Below, piece after piece: positions 51,559 through 63,900 of a stretch of 64,000 nt of DNA. The DNA comes from Proteromonas lacertae (Eukaryota > Sar > Bigyra > Opalinata > Proteromonadidae). Each line of letters opens with the position of its first letter. Position 1 is the first letter of the stretch. The stretch lies in NCBI GenBank assembly GCA_002245135.1, contig NGBS01001190.1:1-64000 (forward strand). Reading direction: 5' to 3'. The translations under genes and the position numbers were made by a program. A model generated the notes under the pieces. The model worked only from the letters and a program-made list of their open reading frames with translations. It was not told the origin of the DNA and did no database searches.

Positions 51559-52172
51559 TATTTATAGAAAATAATTCTTGCGTATATAATGTAACTAAGT
51601 TGAAGTATTTTAGTTTATTTTAGAATAATTGATATTTAATTGATGTTTAGTTATTAAGTTGTAGTGATAATTTTAATATAATATTTATTTATTCAGATGT
51701 GTATATTTTGATTAGATTGATAATTTTTTTGAATTTTATTCTTTTTGGATGATAATAAAATTAATTAACTCTCATCATTCACACGTATTGAACTACAAGT
51801 TAAATCTTGAAATTATCTCTCTTACTATTATATGAATATCCAATTACATCAACACATATTAAATATCATCTACATCATGTTTATATTACATTTCATTATC
51901 AATAACACTAACTAACACTAAAAAACACTATTCATCATTTATATTATCACATCATATGCAATGTACATTAATAAATCACAATTGAGTATTATTGTCTTTA
52001 TCACACCTTCTGCAATTGAATTAAATCACATTTTAATTTTTGGGTTATTCAAAATTTTGATAAAAATCAATTTCGTTATTTTTGTTATATATTTACATAA
52101 AGATGATAATAAAAGTGAATAAACGCATAAGAGAAGAGGGGTATATTTATATATTTATTTTTATGATAGATT
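51559..52172. other. Intergenic region with nothing recognised
   Basis: About 600 bp, AT-rich, with short repeats such as AACACTAACTAACACTAAAAAACAC near 51903-51928. No coding frame over 40 residues with plausible codon use and no RNA gene seen. Confidence 0.5.
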
Positions 52173-54238
52173 ATGTCGAAAATTGGTCGAAAGTGGTTTT
52201 GGTGATATAGAAGTGAAGATTGGAGATAGTCGAATAATGTCAATCAAATCAATTTTAGTGAATGGAAATGAAACAGTAAAGAAACTGTTGTTAGATGGTG
52301 AGTTTGTTGGAGTTTTAGAGTTATATGAAGAAATAGAAGAAATTGGCTATTATGAGATGGAGAAATACTACAGTGGTGGTGAACTGATAATCTGTAAAGA
52401 GAGTGTGTGTGAAGTGTTGATGTTTTGTTTATGTTATTGTGAAAAAGAGATAATAAATGATTGTTATGAATTTATGAAGAATAATATAGATGATGAAGTA
52501 TTAATGAAATTAATACATATATGTAATGTATTTCCAGGATGTTTAAGAGAGATAGAAGACTTGAAAAATATGGAAATAGAAAAGCGAGGATATAAATATT
52601 TATATAAGAATGAATATTTGTTGAGATTAGAAATGAATAATTTGATAGAGATATTAAATATGAGAGATGTGATAATTCGAAGTGAGTTATGGTTATTAAA
52701 TCGCTTATTAGAATGGTATAAATTCCAAAAGAGTAATTATGATAATAAAGAGTTAAAAGATGATTTTAAACAATTGATAGAAGAAGATATCGATTGTAGA
52801 AAAGATAAAAGAGAAAGAGATAGAAAAAGAGAATAAAGAAATGTTGAAAGAAATGAAAATAGAATTAAAGAAAAATGAATGTAAAAATCACATAGAAATA
52901 TATTTAATAAAAGATGAGAGAATTCAAAATGTAATAATCAACAAATACAATGAAGATAATAATGAAGAAGAAGTATTTAATGAGGAAGAAAAAGGAATAT
53001 TGGATAGAATGGAAAGAAGAAGAATTGAATGATGAAATATTGTGTATATTAGAAATGGATAATATAAAAATGATGGAAATAGTATTGATGATAATGAAAT
53101 ATAAAAATATGAAAAAGGAAGTATAAATACTAAAAATATATTTAAATAGAATATATCTCAAATACAGAAAAGAGAAATCTATTGGAAAGATTATGTATAG
53201 AATATAATGAGAATAAAAGAAATCGAACAATGAAATGTTTGTGTTTGTTTGTTGATGATAGAAAGAGATATTTCAATAATAGAAGAAGTATGTGGAAAAG
53301 AGATTCTTTTTAGAATATTGAATGAAGATAATTATTTAAATTCCAAATCCAAAGAAATATTAATAGAATATATAAAAGAGAATAAATTGAGTTTAAAAGA
53401 AGAAGAAGAAATGATAGAAATAATGAAAGATAAAGAATTATTGAAAGAATTAAAACAAAAGAAATCACATCATTTTCATATCCTCAATCAGAATATTCAT
53501 TTGAAATAAATGAAGAAATATCAATAATTCCTTCTTTTGATGGAAATCGATGTGAATTTTCAATCAATCCTTCATTAGTTGATGGTTTAATGATAGATAA
53601 AGAAAATGGAATAATACATGGAAAAGTTGATAAAGATATAGAAAAGAGAGAATATGAAATAACCTGTAAGAATATTGTAAATGAAAAGAAATTCAAAATA
53701 TCATTAGAATTTATTGATATAAAATTCACAGAATTAAACAAAAGTGGAGGAATATCAATCTCAAATAATGGAAAAATAATAACAAATGCAAATACAATTA
53801 ATGGTTGGAATCACTGTTATTTGGATTTGAAAATGGAAAATGGAATTTATCATATCAAATATCAATTACATCAAAATGGAAGTGAAGGTGATTGTATGAT
53901 GTTAGGTTTATCAACTAATAATACATATTCTGGTGGTGATATTTATTATCAATCAACAACATGTAATTATTGGCATGGAATGGTAAAAGTCAAGATATTA
54001 CTAAAGATTGTCATATTGGAACAGTTGTTAATTCAAATCCAAATTTCAATAATTGTGGAGATGGTTCAATTTATGAAGTGATTGTTGATATGAATGAAAA
54101 AGAATTTTAGATTAGTCATAATGATTCAGATCCTGTTTTACTTGTTGAAGATTTACCTTCTCGATTATATGCATATGCTATGCCAGCTGTACAAAACACT
54201 TCAGTTGAATTATTATCAGTTTCTCACCAATTAAATTA
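52173..54238 (+). pseudogene. BTB-BACK / He_PIG / SPRY-like protein, heavily frame-interrupted
   Basis: Order of pieces: a degenerate BTB fold (FGDIEVKIGDSRIMSIKSIL, CEVLMFCLCYCEKEIINDCYEF) with a BACK-like helical part (SELWLLNRLLEWYK); charged helices to about 53500; a putative Ig (He_PIG) domain (53485-53710: SLVDGLMIDKENGIIHGKV, EYEITCKN); and a SPRY-like part (GWNHCYLDLKMENGIYH, MMLGLSTNN, DCHIGTVVNS, LVEDLPSRLYAYAMP). The start is ATG 52173 if AAAA at 52179-52182 is read AAA. At least six frame changes and an in-frame TAG (near 54109) interrupt it, more than in any neighbouring gene and in both directions. Either a decaying gene or one assembled with many errors. The end is tentative. 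Confidence 0.55.
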
Positions 54239-54505
54239 GGTAACATGAACATTTGTAACATTTACGTTCTATATAATGTATTGTTGTTTATATTTAATCT
54301 AAAACAATGAAAATATAAAAATAGCTCGAATTACTCTTTTTAAGGCTTGATTCTCATTTTTATAAAAATCAAAATAAAAAGTGATGTAGTAAGATTTATA
54401 TGTAATTGACCTTATGATAGTTATAATGAATAGTACTGATTATAATAGAGTGAATTAAAAAAGGCATTCCAACAGATAACCATTTTTGTGTATTTGAAGT
54501 ATTTA

Positions 54506-55173
54506 ATGTTATTTATCATGTTGTTGTAAATCATATTTCACATTATTTCTATTAAAACTCAATTATCCATTAATTCCAAGAATAGTTAAATATGAAAAAG
54601 AAAAAACATTCTATAAGGAATGTTCCAATAAACAGTTATTCCTTATTCACTGCAATTGGTGAAAATTTGAAATATGAATGTAAAGAAATATTACCATCTG
54701 GATTATTATTATTAGAATCAAGTGGAGTGATAGTTGGAACAGCAAATAGAAAAATGGAGAAGAGAGAGTATGAATTTGTTGTATCAAATGAGAATGGATC
54801 TGATTCAATAACAATATCAATAGAAATTGATTTAATGTATTGTAACAATGATAATAAATGGTCAAAATGTGAAGTGTTGAATAAATGCTATATAGAATGT
54901 GAAGGAATAAAGAATGGAAATTATGAAAGAGAATGTGATTTAAACAAGAACAATGAAGCTGAATGGCTAGAAGAGATAAATGGTTGTAAAATTAATACAA
55001 CTGTGTTAATTGCCATTATAATACCATGTGTGTTATGTTTGATATTACTGTCATTGATAATAGTGTTTATCATTTATAGAAGAAATGCTGTTTTAAGAGT
55101 GAATGAAGATAAAAAGAAGAGTTTAGATGGAAGAATAAATGCAAATACTGATAATCATCCTGTTTTACTTTAA
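54506..55173 (+). CDS. Type I membrane protein with He_PIG ectodomain
   Basis: Starts at ATG 54506 with a hydrophobic leader, needs a +1 change soon after, then shows a He_PIG repeat (SYSLFTAIGENLKYEC, EILPSGLLLLESSGVIVGTA, EYEFVVSNENGSDSIT), a short cysteine-rich module (YCNNDNKWSKCEVLNKCYIEC), one strong transmembrane helix (TTVLIAIIIPCVLCLILLSL) and a short basic tail. Likely a surface or secretory-pathway protein. Paralogous in its PIG repeat to the preceding locus and could be its 3' half if the two were one gene. A second frame change near 54620 is needed. Confidence 0.6.
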
Positions 55174-55416
55174 ATAGAAGTATATCGTTGTTGTTAAAGA
55201 ATTATTGTTGTTATTTTGGTGAGAAATAAAAGAGAAATGATACTTCAAATAGAAAGTGTTTTATAATTCTAAAATTATTGGAAATTCTTTCGAAATATCT
55301 ATTCTTTTCTTTCCACTGAGTTATATTGTTTCTAGCATAAGGAAAATCTTTCTAAGAATGATTTTAATTTGTTTTTTTCTTATAAACAAATCCAATAAAA
55401 GAAAAAAATACAACGA

Positions 55417-56351
55417 TTATGAAATTAAATGGAATAATTCATCGATTTCTTCATCTATTGTCTTTTTGTTCTTATCACTTTCATTTTTATGTTCATAAAT
55501 ATGGTAAGGGCATTGGGTTTCATTAGAATAAGGAGCTGTTAGAGTGTTACTACTGTATGTGAATGTGAGAGAAGAAGATATTGGATCACCTTTGGGTAAT
55601 TCAATCTATTCAAACATATAATTGAATATATCTATATATATACAGTAAGTTGAATACATCCACATATAGAATTATAAGTAATTGAAGAATCTTGAACTAA
55701 ATCTACACAGTAATCTCGTTTTTCTAGAATTTTCTTTATATCAGTATAATATATATTTTCTATTGTTTTAGTAACTGGAAGAATGGTAAAGGAATGAAGA
55801 TTATCTTTAAACATAATTCGAAATTTAGATATATCACTATATTTATCTGTTAAACTAACTCCTAAATCACAACCATTTATTTTACTTGTAATATCAGTAA
55901 TAAAACCATTCAATATTGGTCCACTCAATACAATCCATTCTAATGAAATATGGTAAATAAAATGAAACGAATAAGTTGAATCATATTTTATTTTTATATT
56001 TGGTTGTGTTTTATCTACTGTACCAAATGCAGTATTCTATTATAAATATATTAGAAATGTTTATACTATTTTAATAGGTTGATAATGAATTCCAGTTATT
56101 TCAGGTTCTTGATAATTGGCATTTAATGTTTCATTTAATCTTTTAGAGAATATATCTAAGACAGTATTAATGATTCTTTCTATATCTCTTTGATAAGCAA
56201 CCTATTATTATTCAATATATATATATATATATATTAATACTTTAATGGATCTAGCTGGAGGAACAACTTCAAAATTTAAAGAGAATGTTTCATATTGTTT
56301 TGGTTTTATTACTTCAGGTGATTGATCTACTGCAATCCACTATTATTGGTA

Positions 56352-56388
<37 letters not shown>

Positions 56389-57836
56389 CTATAAACAATA
56401 TTTAATACATTATCAATGGCATTCCAATTTAATAATTTTGCTGTTTGTTCAAATGTGATTTGCTTTGGTATAAATGTGTGACTTCTATCTGACCATAATA
56501 AGAATTTGTATGTTATTAAATAGTCTTTTTCTCTATTCTTATCAAGTTCAGGATTCTAATTGTTATATATATATATATATATATATATACTGTTTCTATA
56601 GTGACTATAATATTGTTATTCTCTATTTTCAACTTATGAAGATTATCATCCATTATCAACTCGATTTCTTTATCATAATTACTGTAAATACTGTCATTCT
56701 AATATTAATATTAATAATAATAATAAAATATACAATAAACTGAAAACCAATATGTAATCTATAAGTAATCAAACATGCCATAATGACTTTTAACTTTACT
56801 TTATTATTGGATATATTATAACTAGCATTACTAGATAATTTCTCTTTAGTTGTTTCTAATGATGTTAATGGTAATAATGAAAAACTGCATAATCCTTTCC
56901 ATATTGCAGATGAATTCTAATATGTAATAAACTACAAAATTATTTGTATACATCATTTAGATTCTCAACTACATGAGACCAAATACTTGATTTTACTTTC
57001 CCACTAATAAATGGATTGAAATAATTTGTTTGAATATCACTGGGGTTGATTGGATGTAAAACAGGACGGAATTCAATTGCATTTACTAATGGAGCTGTTG
57101 GACTTACTATTATGAAATAAATAGAGTATATATATATATGTAAAAGATACGAGTATCTGTAGAACCATTATCACTTGTATATGAAGCTATATACAATAAA
57201 TAGTAATAATTATTAATAATACCTCCCATGACCAATTCAGAATTACTCTTCCTTCTTTCACTTGTGGTTGAAGGTAATGATTGAGAAATGAATGTTTGAT
57301 TATACGAACTTGATGCTTTATTCATTATTGCAGATACTCTTCTTGATCTTTGAGGTGTTAATGAAATCTCTTCTGCACTCTGTTGTTGTGAAGAAACAAC
57401 AGGAAGTGTATCAGAAGCAAGCCCAGGCTTGATTCGATTATTCCAAGCAAATTTTTGTGTAGATTCTATTGTTCATTTTAAAATATAAGTTTATACTCTC
57501 ATCCATTGGATAAGGATCAAACTTCTGTTTTGGCCTTTGATTGATATAATCATAAGCTCTTGAATAAAAATGAGGACTTGCGTATGGACAATTTAATATC
57601 TCTTCTTTTCTTTGATTCTGATAGAATAAATTACCATTCTCATCATAAAATGAAATATCCAACCAATCGGCATATTTATAATACGGTTTTACATTCACAT
57701 CATCAGAATAACATCTATATATATATATATATATATATAGTAATACATAATAAGAGGAACTGTATATAGTGGAGGTTTATTCACTGAAACAATATCTAAA
57801 CTAATAGCAAAATCAGATAATCTCTTTTGTGTATTC

Positions 57837-57895
<59 letters not shown>

Positions 57896-59345
57896 TACTT
57901 TATAAATATGATCACTAACTTTAGACAATCCAACTCCTGCTGTTATGATCAATATACTATCACCACTGAAATTCATTGGTCCATATTTTTTTGATTCTTC
58001 AATCATTGAAATACACAAATTAACAGCGCACATTGTATTACCATCAATTGCACTTGAAGGATTCCTAGTATGTCCATCACTCTTATCTTCCCACTTATTA
58101 TCTTGAGGAAATTCATGAAATGATTTTATTATTTTCTTATATAATTCTAACCAGTCACTATTACATTCGAAATCTTTTGTTACTATTTTTATACTGTCTT
58201 GTGGAATGAATTTGTTGCTTTCTTCTTCTTCAATTGAAGATATTAAAGTTCCTATAACAATAATAATAATATATTAATAATATAATATCATATACATACT
58301 CGTATATAAGATGCAAGTCACTGAATGACTAGCATGTATTTTATTCCATTTTATTAACAAATCTCTAAGGAAATTATCAAGTGCTCTTTCATATAATAAG
58401 TCTCCTGATTGGTCAAAAGACCACATCTCATGTGATAATTGTATTAATATATAAATATGACTGCTTAATGATCTATATACCATTTTTGTGTAAAAAAATA
58501 GATAATTAAAGAAGTGATAATTCATAAATATAAACATATTTAAAATGATATTTGATTGGTTATTATTCCTGAAGATATACACTTATTACCTTTCTATTTA
58601 TATTTAATATATAACAAACTATAATACAGTTAAATTATCAAATCTACATGATAATACTTCATTAGATATAAACTGCTTATAATAAACACATTGATTTTGC
58701 ATTTGTTTCTAATAATATAATATAACATATATATATATATAATATACTGCAAATGTCCAATGATCACCTCTTAATAACATTTGATGATCATATACACATT
58801 CCAATACATCAATACTTCCTATTTCAATGCAGTATAATTGATCTATTTTAACTGAATCATGAATCTCTATATGATGTGAGTCTAACACTGAATCAAGTAT
58901 GCTGATTTGATATTTTCCCTTTAATATTATAGATGAGTTGTACTATAGATTACATAAATAATTAGTTTTATAAATATACTTGAAAATAAAGAGGTAGAGA
59001 AGATTCTCTTGTTAGTTTTGTTTCAGCTTTAGCAACAACCACAATACAATAAAATTGTCCATCAATTAACTAAAGTATCATATAAAAATAAATATAAATA
59101 CATCCTGAGAAGCATCTGGATGAATTATTACAGGATAATCACAATCTTTTGTAGTATGAAAACTTACACTATAAGCATCAAATTTCTTGGAAGATTGAGA
59201 AGATAAAGCTAGTATTCATAAAAAAACAGTGATATACGAGATGGTGTGCTTGGGGAAGGACTTGATAACAATTCAGTTCTAAATAATAATATTTTATAAT
59301 ATACTTTTTCTGCCTTTTTTGCTTTAATTTTGATAAAATACTCAT
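55417..59345 (-). CDS. IML1: GATOR1 subunit IML1 / DEPDC5 homologue
   Basis: GATOR1 is the GTPase-activating complex for RagA/Gtr1 that switches off TORC1 on amino-acid starvation. Start at the ATG complementary to 59343-59345; over fifteen introns, several filled with TA or AAT repeats. Diagnostic blocks, in family order: ISILDSVLDSHHIEIHDSV; VYRSLSSHIYILIQLSHEMW followed by LDNFLRDLLIKWNKIHASHS; MCAVNLCISMIEES with FSGDSILIITAGVGLSKV; ISLDIVSVNKPPLYTVPL; YKYADWLDISFYDENG; HPINPSDIQTNYFNPFISGK with IWSHVVENL; KFLLWSDRSHTFIP and AKLLNWNAIDNVL; and the C-terminal domain (YDSTYSFHFIYHISLEWIVL). No DEP domain lies between the last two blocks. One frame change near 58560 is unresolved. Confidence 0.9.
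57837..57900 (-). repeat. (AAT)n microsatellite intron in IML1
   Basis: An uninterrupted trinucleotide run of about 18 units on the plus strand that forms almost all of an intron; the minus-strand intron starts GTATATTATT and ends TAG, joining SDHIYK to NTQKRL. Confidence 0.85.
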
Positions 59346-59804
59346 TTCAGAAAATAGATCCGTTTCACATTTTTATTTTTTCTTAATAACTCATTCAATG
59401 AAGCATATATGATAGTTTAACAAGGTAAATCAAAAATATCTTGTTATGATATTTTGAATATGATTAATAAATTGCACATAAAGCAATTATTCGTTTTTAA
59501 AGAGAGCTGAAAAGCTATGAACTTAATATATAATGAAAATGTTCAAAATTTACTGTCAATGATGAGTTGTGATGTATGATAGCAAGAAATGAAAAGAGTT
59601 ATTTAATTTACTGCTCTTGTTGTTGTATTGTATGAATTGTTTTGACCGTGATTGTATAATGATCTTTCTTATTAATTTACAGACAAGTTGTTGTTTTGAC
59701 AATCTTTTAGAGGATTTCGCTTATTCTTATATATTAACAATGCAAATAATAACAACAAATAGAATAATACATCAAGATTGTATTTTAAAAATATATAATA
59801 TTAA
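59346..59804. other. Intergenic region
   Basis: About 460 bp between IML1 start and the TPM-RING stop. AT-rich. A 63-codon open frame at 59617-59808 has no intron signals, no motif and no conserved look, so I do not call it a gene. Confidence 0.5.
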
Positions 59805-60824
59805 TTAATGAAAACAGAAACGTCTAATAAATCTATATAATCTAATATCTATGTCTAATGGATAGTCTATATATCCTATATCTTCTTCAGAGAATATATC
59901 ACATTTACAGATGGGACATGTTCTATATCCATTTTCAACACACAATTCAATACATTCTTTACAGAATTTATGTCCACATGACAATATAATTGTTTCTTTA
60001 ATATCATTATAATCTTCATAACAAATTGCACAGTTAAGACATTCATAATTATTGTGATTTTCTTTAATTTCATTTTGTTCTTCTAATAAAGATTCAGCTC
60101 TTTTACTTCTTATCCTAAAACAATATGTGAATAAAATACTCTATTCTTTTTTTGTTCAAATCACTAAACAAATATATTGTAAATGTAATAGCTATTCCAA
60201 ATTTTATAAATACATTTAAATGATTTCTTAAATAACCTACACTCAATATATCATTTACACACTATTTATTTTTATAAATTATATAGATTATATATATATA
60301 ATACTTCTAAAAATACTAATACTTGTTTATGAACATTATTATTCTCCATTCTACCAACTATTTCTTCAATTATGTGACAATATAACTGATTTTTGATATT
60401 ATCGCCTACAGTAATATTTATATTGTCACTATCTACTGCTAAAGTCAATAATATCCCATTATCACCATTTTCATACCCTTCTCCCCATAAATTGAACATA
60501 CATTTTGTTACACTTTGAATCAATTCTTCACTAGTGTTGCTATTTATTATTACAATTCCAAATTTTATATTTTTTGGGTTTGCAGAACTTATTATAATAA
60601 TTTTCTGAATTTTGTTAATCTTAGCTATTTCTCTAAAAACAATAAAATCATCTCTTATACTCTTCAATTTCTTCATGATTCAATTAATTATTTGGATCAT
60701 ATATAGGGCCTCTAACAACATCTCTGCAATTACTGAAACTAGGTGGTACTATTGTACCATTTCGGACATCTTCACACAATGAAAAGGATATACACCACAA
60801 AAAGACGAAAAGATAAGAATTCAT
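59805..60824 (-). CDS. TPM domain - transmembrane - RING finger protein
   Basis: Start at the ATG complementary to 60822-60824 with a signal peptide (MNSYLFVFLWCISFSLC). Then a TPM domain (family of TLP18.3/MOLO-1/YgcG): DPNN...LNHEEIEEEI, KNIKFGIVIINSN, NLWGEGYENGDNGILLTLA, NINITVGDNI. A transmembrane helix (VFIKFGIAITFTIYLF) follows, then a RING-HC: CAICYEDYNDIKETI, SCGHKFCKECIELC, RTCPICKCD. The TPM part should face the lumen and the RING the cytosol, fitting a membrane E3 ligase. Introns of 28 and about 25 nt are clear; the one before the helix leaves the frame off by one base. A TAA (60684-60686) interrupts the first exon in the middle of the TPM start, where the family has a hydrophobic residue. 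Confidence 0.7.
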
Positions 60825-60991
60825 TAAGAAAAATGTGAAACAAAATAATACACAATAATACAAGCTAATACATCCTCTGTGTATAATACAGATTTTGTGT
60901 TATATGCGATGGTTATGATAAAAATATTAATAAATTACATCCGACCACCATAGAAACATTATTATAACTTCGTAAAATAAATATATAACCA

Positions 60992-63900
60992 TTAAGATCT
61001 TAATTTAATCATTGCTTTGTTTTGTATTTCTCTTGCTATATCTTCAGTAAGATATTTATCAATATCCAAAGCAATTTCAGATGATGTTTTATTCAATGAC
61101 TGTTTATCAAACTCCAATTCACCATTCATCTCATCTTCCCTAATTTCAGTCAAAACATCTTTTATATTCTGAATGGACTTCTTTTTCAATGAAGTTGAAT
61201 CAACTTTATAATTCCATGTCGTTTCACCAATCACATTTCCTTGTTTTAATACTCCTACTCTTTCTCCATCTACACCATATAAAGAAGCTAATCTATCATG
61301 GCTTCCAATAAGGAAAGTAGGTGGATATAATACACAACTAATCCTTTTAATACCTTCTGTATGAAAAGTGTCAATTTTCTTAAGATGTAACAATGTATCT
61401 GGAACACTATCAGGAACTTCATCATTTGGGAAATAAAACACTGTTGTTCTAGAATAATAATAATAATAAGGATGAAATATATACGCTGGTTTATTAGCAA
61501 AAGCTTCACCTTGCTCAGAATCTCTCCAATTTCTATTATTATCACCATAATCAACTCTTAATCGACGATAGGGATAATGACATTCAGCTGGTTCAATAAC
61601 TGGATGAATTTCATAAACAGCACAAATCTTATTAATTACACTATTTTCATATAAAAATATATATTATTATACTCTGTTAAATCATAAAAAAGTAATACTC
61701 CATTATCATCACCACATACTAACGTAATTGAAACAACTGTTCTACCACATTTACCCATACAATCAAAAGCACAATTACAAGGATAACTCCATTCCATATA
61801 TTTATTAATTGCAGTGATTGTCGATAATTGTATTTCAATCTCCTCATTTCCTTCTATGATCTTCTCAGAAACAGGGAAATGAAAGTAAAATAAACATTCA
61901 TCTTTGTTTAATGACCAAATTGATAGATTATTGTTCAAATCAACAGAAACAAATAATGGATAAGGTTCTAAGAAACAAAGTGAAGTTATTGAAGTTGTAT
62001 GACCAACATAACGTCTTAATAAATTTGCATATTCAAAATTCCACAAATGAATCATTCCACTTCCATCTCCTGTAACAAATACTTCAAAATGACTTGAATA
62101 ACAACCAGTTAATATATGATCAGTATGTGCTTCATTAATAAATCTAATTTGATATCCTCTTTCTTTATCTCTTTCATCATGAACTTGTATTGTCTTATCA
62201 AAACTTGTAGATATCACTAATCGATATTTGGGTGTATAATCTATCCATGATATTTCTTTATTATGACATGGTTTGTTTTCATCATAACAGAATTCTTTCT
62301 GCAGTGTTCCTTGACTTATATCATATATTTTAATTCTTCCTTTTGAATCACCAGTTATATATTTTCTATCTCTATTATCAAGACAAAATGCTAAGATTTC
62401 ATTTTCACAATGTGTTGAATAGGAATGCAATATTGTACCTGTATTAGCATCCCATACCTTAATATTATTACCAGATGCAGTAACAAATGTTTGATATGTG
62501 TCATTATATAGACAAGCAACGATTGATTTATCATCAGTATATTTTGGATTCTCTTTACATTCATAATCGTAATAATGTAGGTATGTTCCTCCTAATACTA
62601 ATCTTCTATATTCAGGAATTGTAGTAAATGAAGTAATATAATCGTTTTCTACATTGAATGTTTGAATACATGCAAATGTACGAATATCCCATAGTTTAAA
62701 CATTCCTGATTCATCTCCTGTAATTATTTGTGGAGTATGTGGAATGGATTTTATTCCCATTATATTACTAATTACATTGTAATAATAATAATATATATAT
62801 ATATACTGCATATGTCCTGATAATCTATGAATAGGCTTCTCAACATATGGATTCCATATAATACCTTCATTGTCATAACCACAACTCAATAACAATTTAT
62901 AATCTTCAGAATAATCTAGACCACTTACAGCTTGTTTATGACCATTCAATGAGAGATTATACTTCTGACAATTCACATCCCATAAATGAATTGAATGATC
63001 CATACTTCCACTAGCTAATAAATGAGTTTCATTTAAATATTTCAAACATAAGATCATATCAGTGTGAGAACCTGGTTTTATATTACCTCTACTATCTAAT
63101 CCACCATATTCACAACTAAACTTATGATTTTCTACTTTGAGATCTTTACTTAACTTCCATTCATATAATATTCCATTTACACCACCTGTGTATAGTAGAT
63201 TGTGATCTATATCATGGAATGATTCCATTGCATGCTATTAATAATGAAAAAAATAATAATAAATATTATACTTGACAACATTTTGCTGTTAGAGTAGTCA
63301 TTAAAGTCCCAGTAGATTCTAATTTATAAATAAATAATTAATAACAAATATATATATATATATTATACCTTCATAAAATCTCAACATCATATTAGAATAA
63401 CTTATACAATACTGATTAACTGAAGGAACAAACATTGTATCAATCACTTCAACTCCTGTTTCATATTTCCTACCAAACTTTCTTAATGGCTTGTAGTTAC
63501 CTGTATACATCTCTACAATATTCGAACCTGTTTCCCATAACACCATTCCTTGATTTTCTGATGTATATTTCACATTTTGAAGTGTATGAGTCCATCTGTG
63601 TGGATCTTTAAATGGATTTCTTTTGTAGGATAATAAATTGCCTTGCTTTTTCTGATTGACCTACTTCTACTAAATAATTGGTGAATTCTGGCCATTGCAT
63701 TGTTCCATCACCATTTAAATCAACTTCATAAAAGATTTGTAATAAATTTAGAATTATATCTTCTTTTTTGTATCTTTTGTTTAATTCTTGCAAATATTTA
63801 GGAACATAATAAATAAACTGATGAACAGTGATAATACCTTCATTTTGAGTAAATATAGATTTTAATTGAGATAACTATCAAATAATGAATGAAAATGTAT

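Noticed and set aside
57837-57900. Trinucleotide run as a CRISPR-like or telomeric array
   Set aside because: It is a simple (AAT)n microsatellite forming one intron, without spacers.
59617-59808. 63-codon open frame on the plus strand
   Set aside because: No motif, no splice context, overlaps the 3' end of the TPM-RING gene; probably chance.
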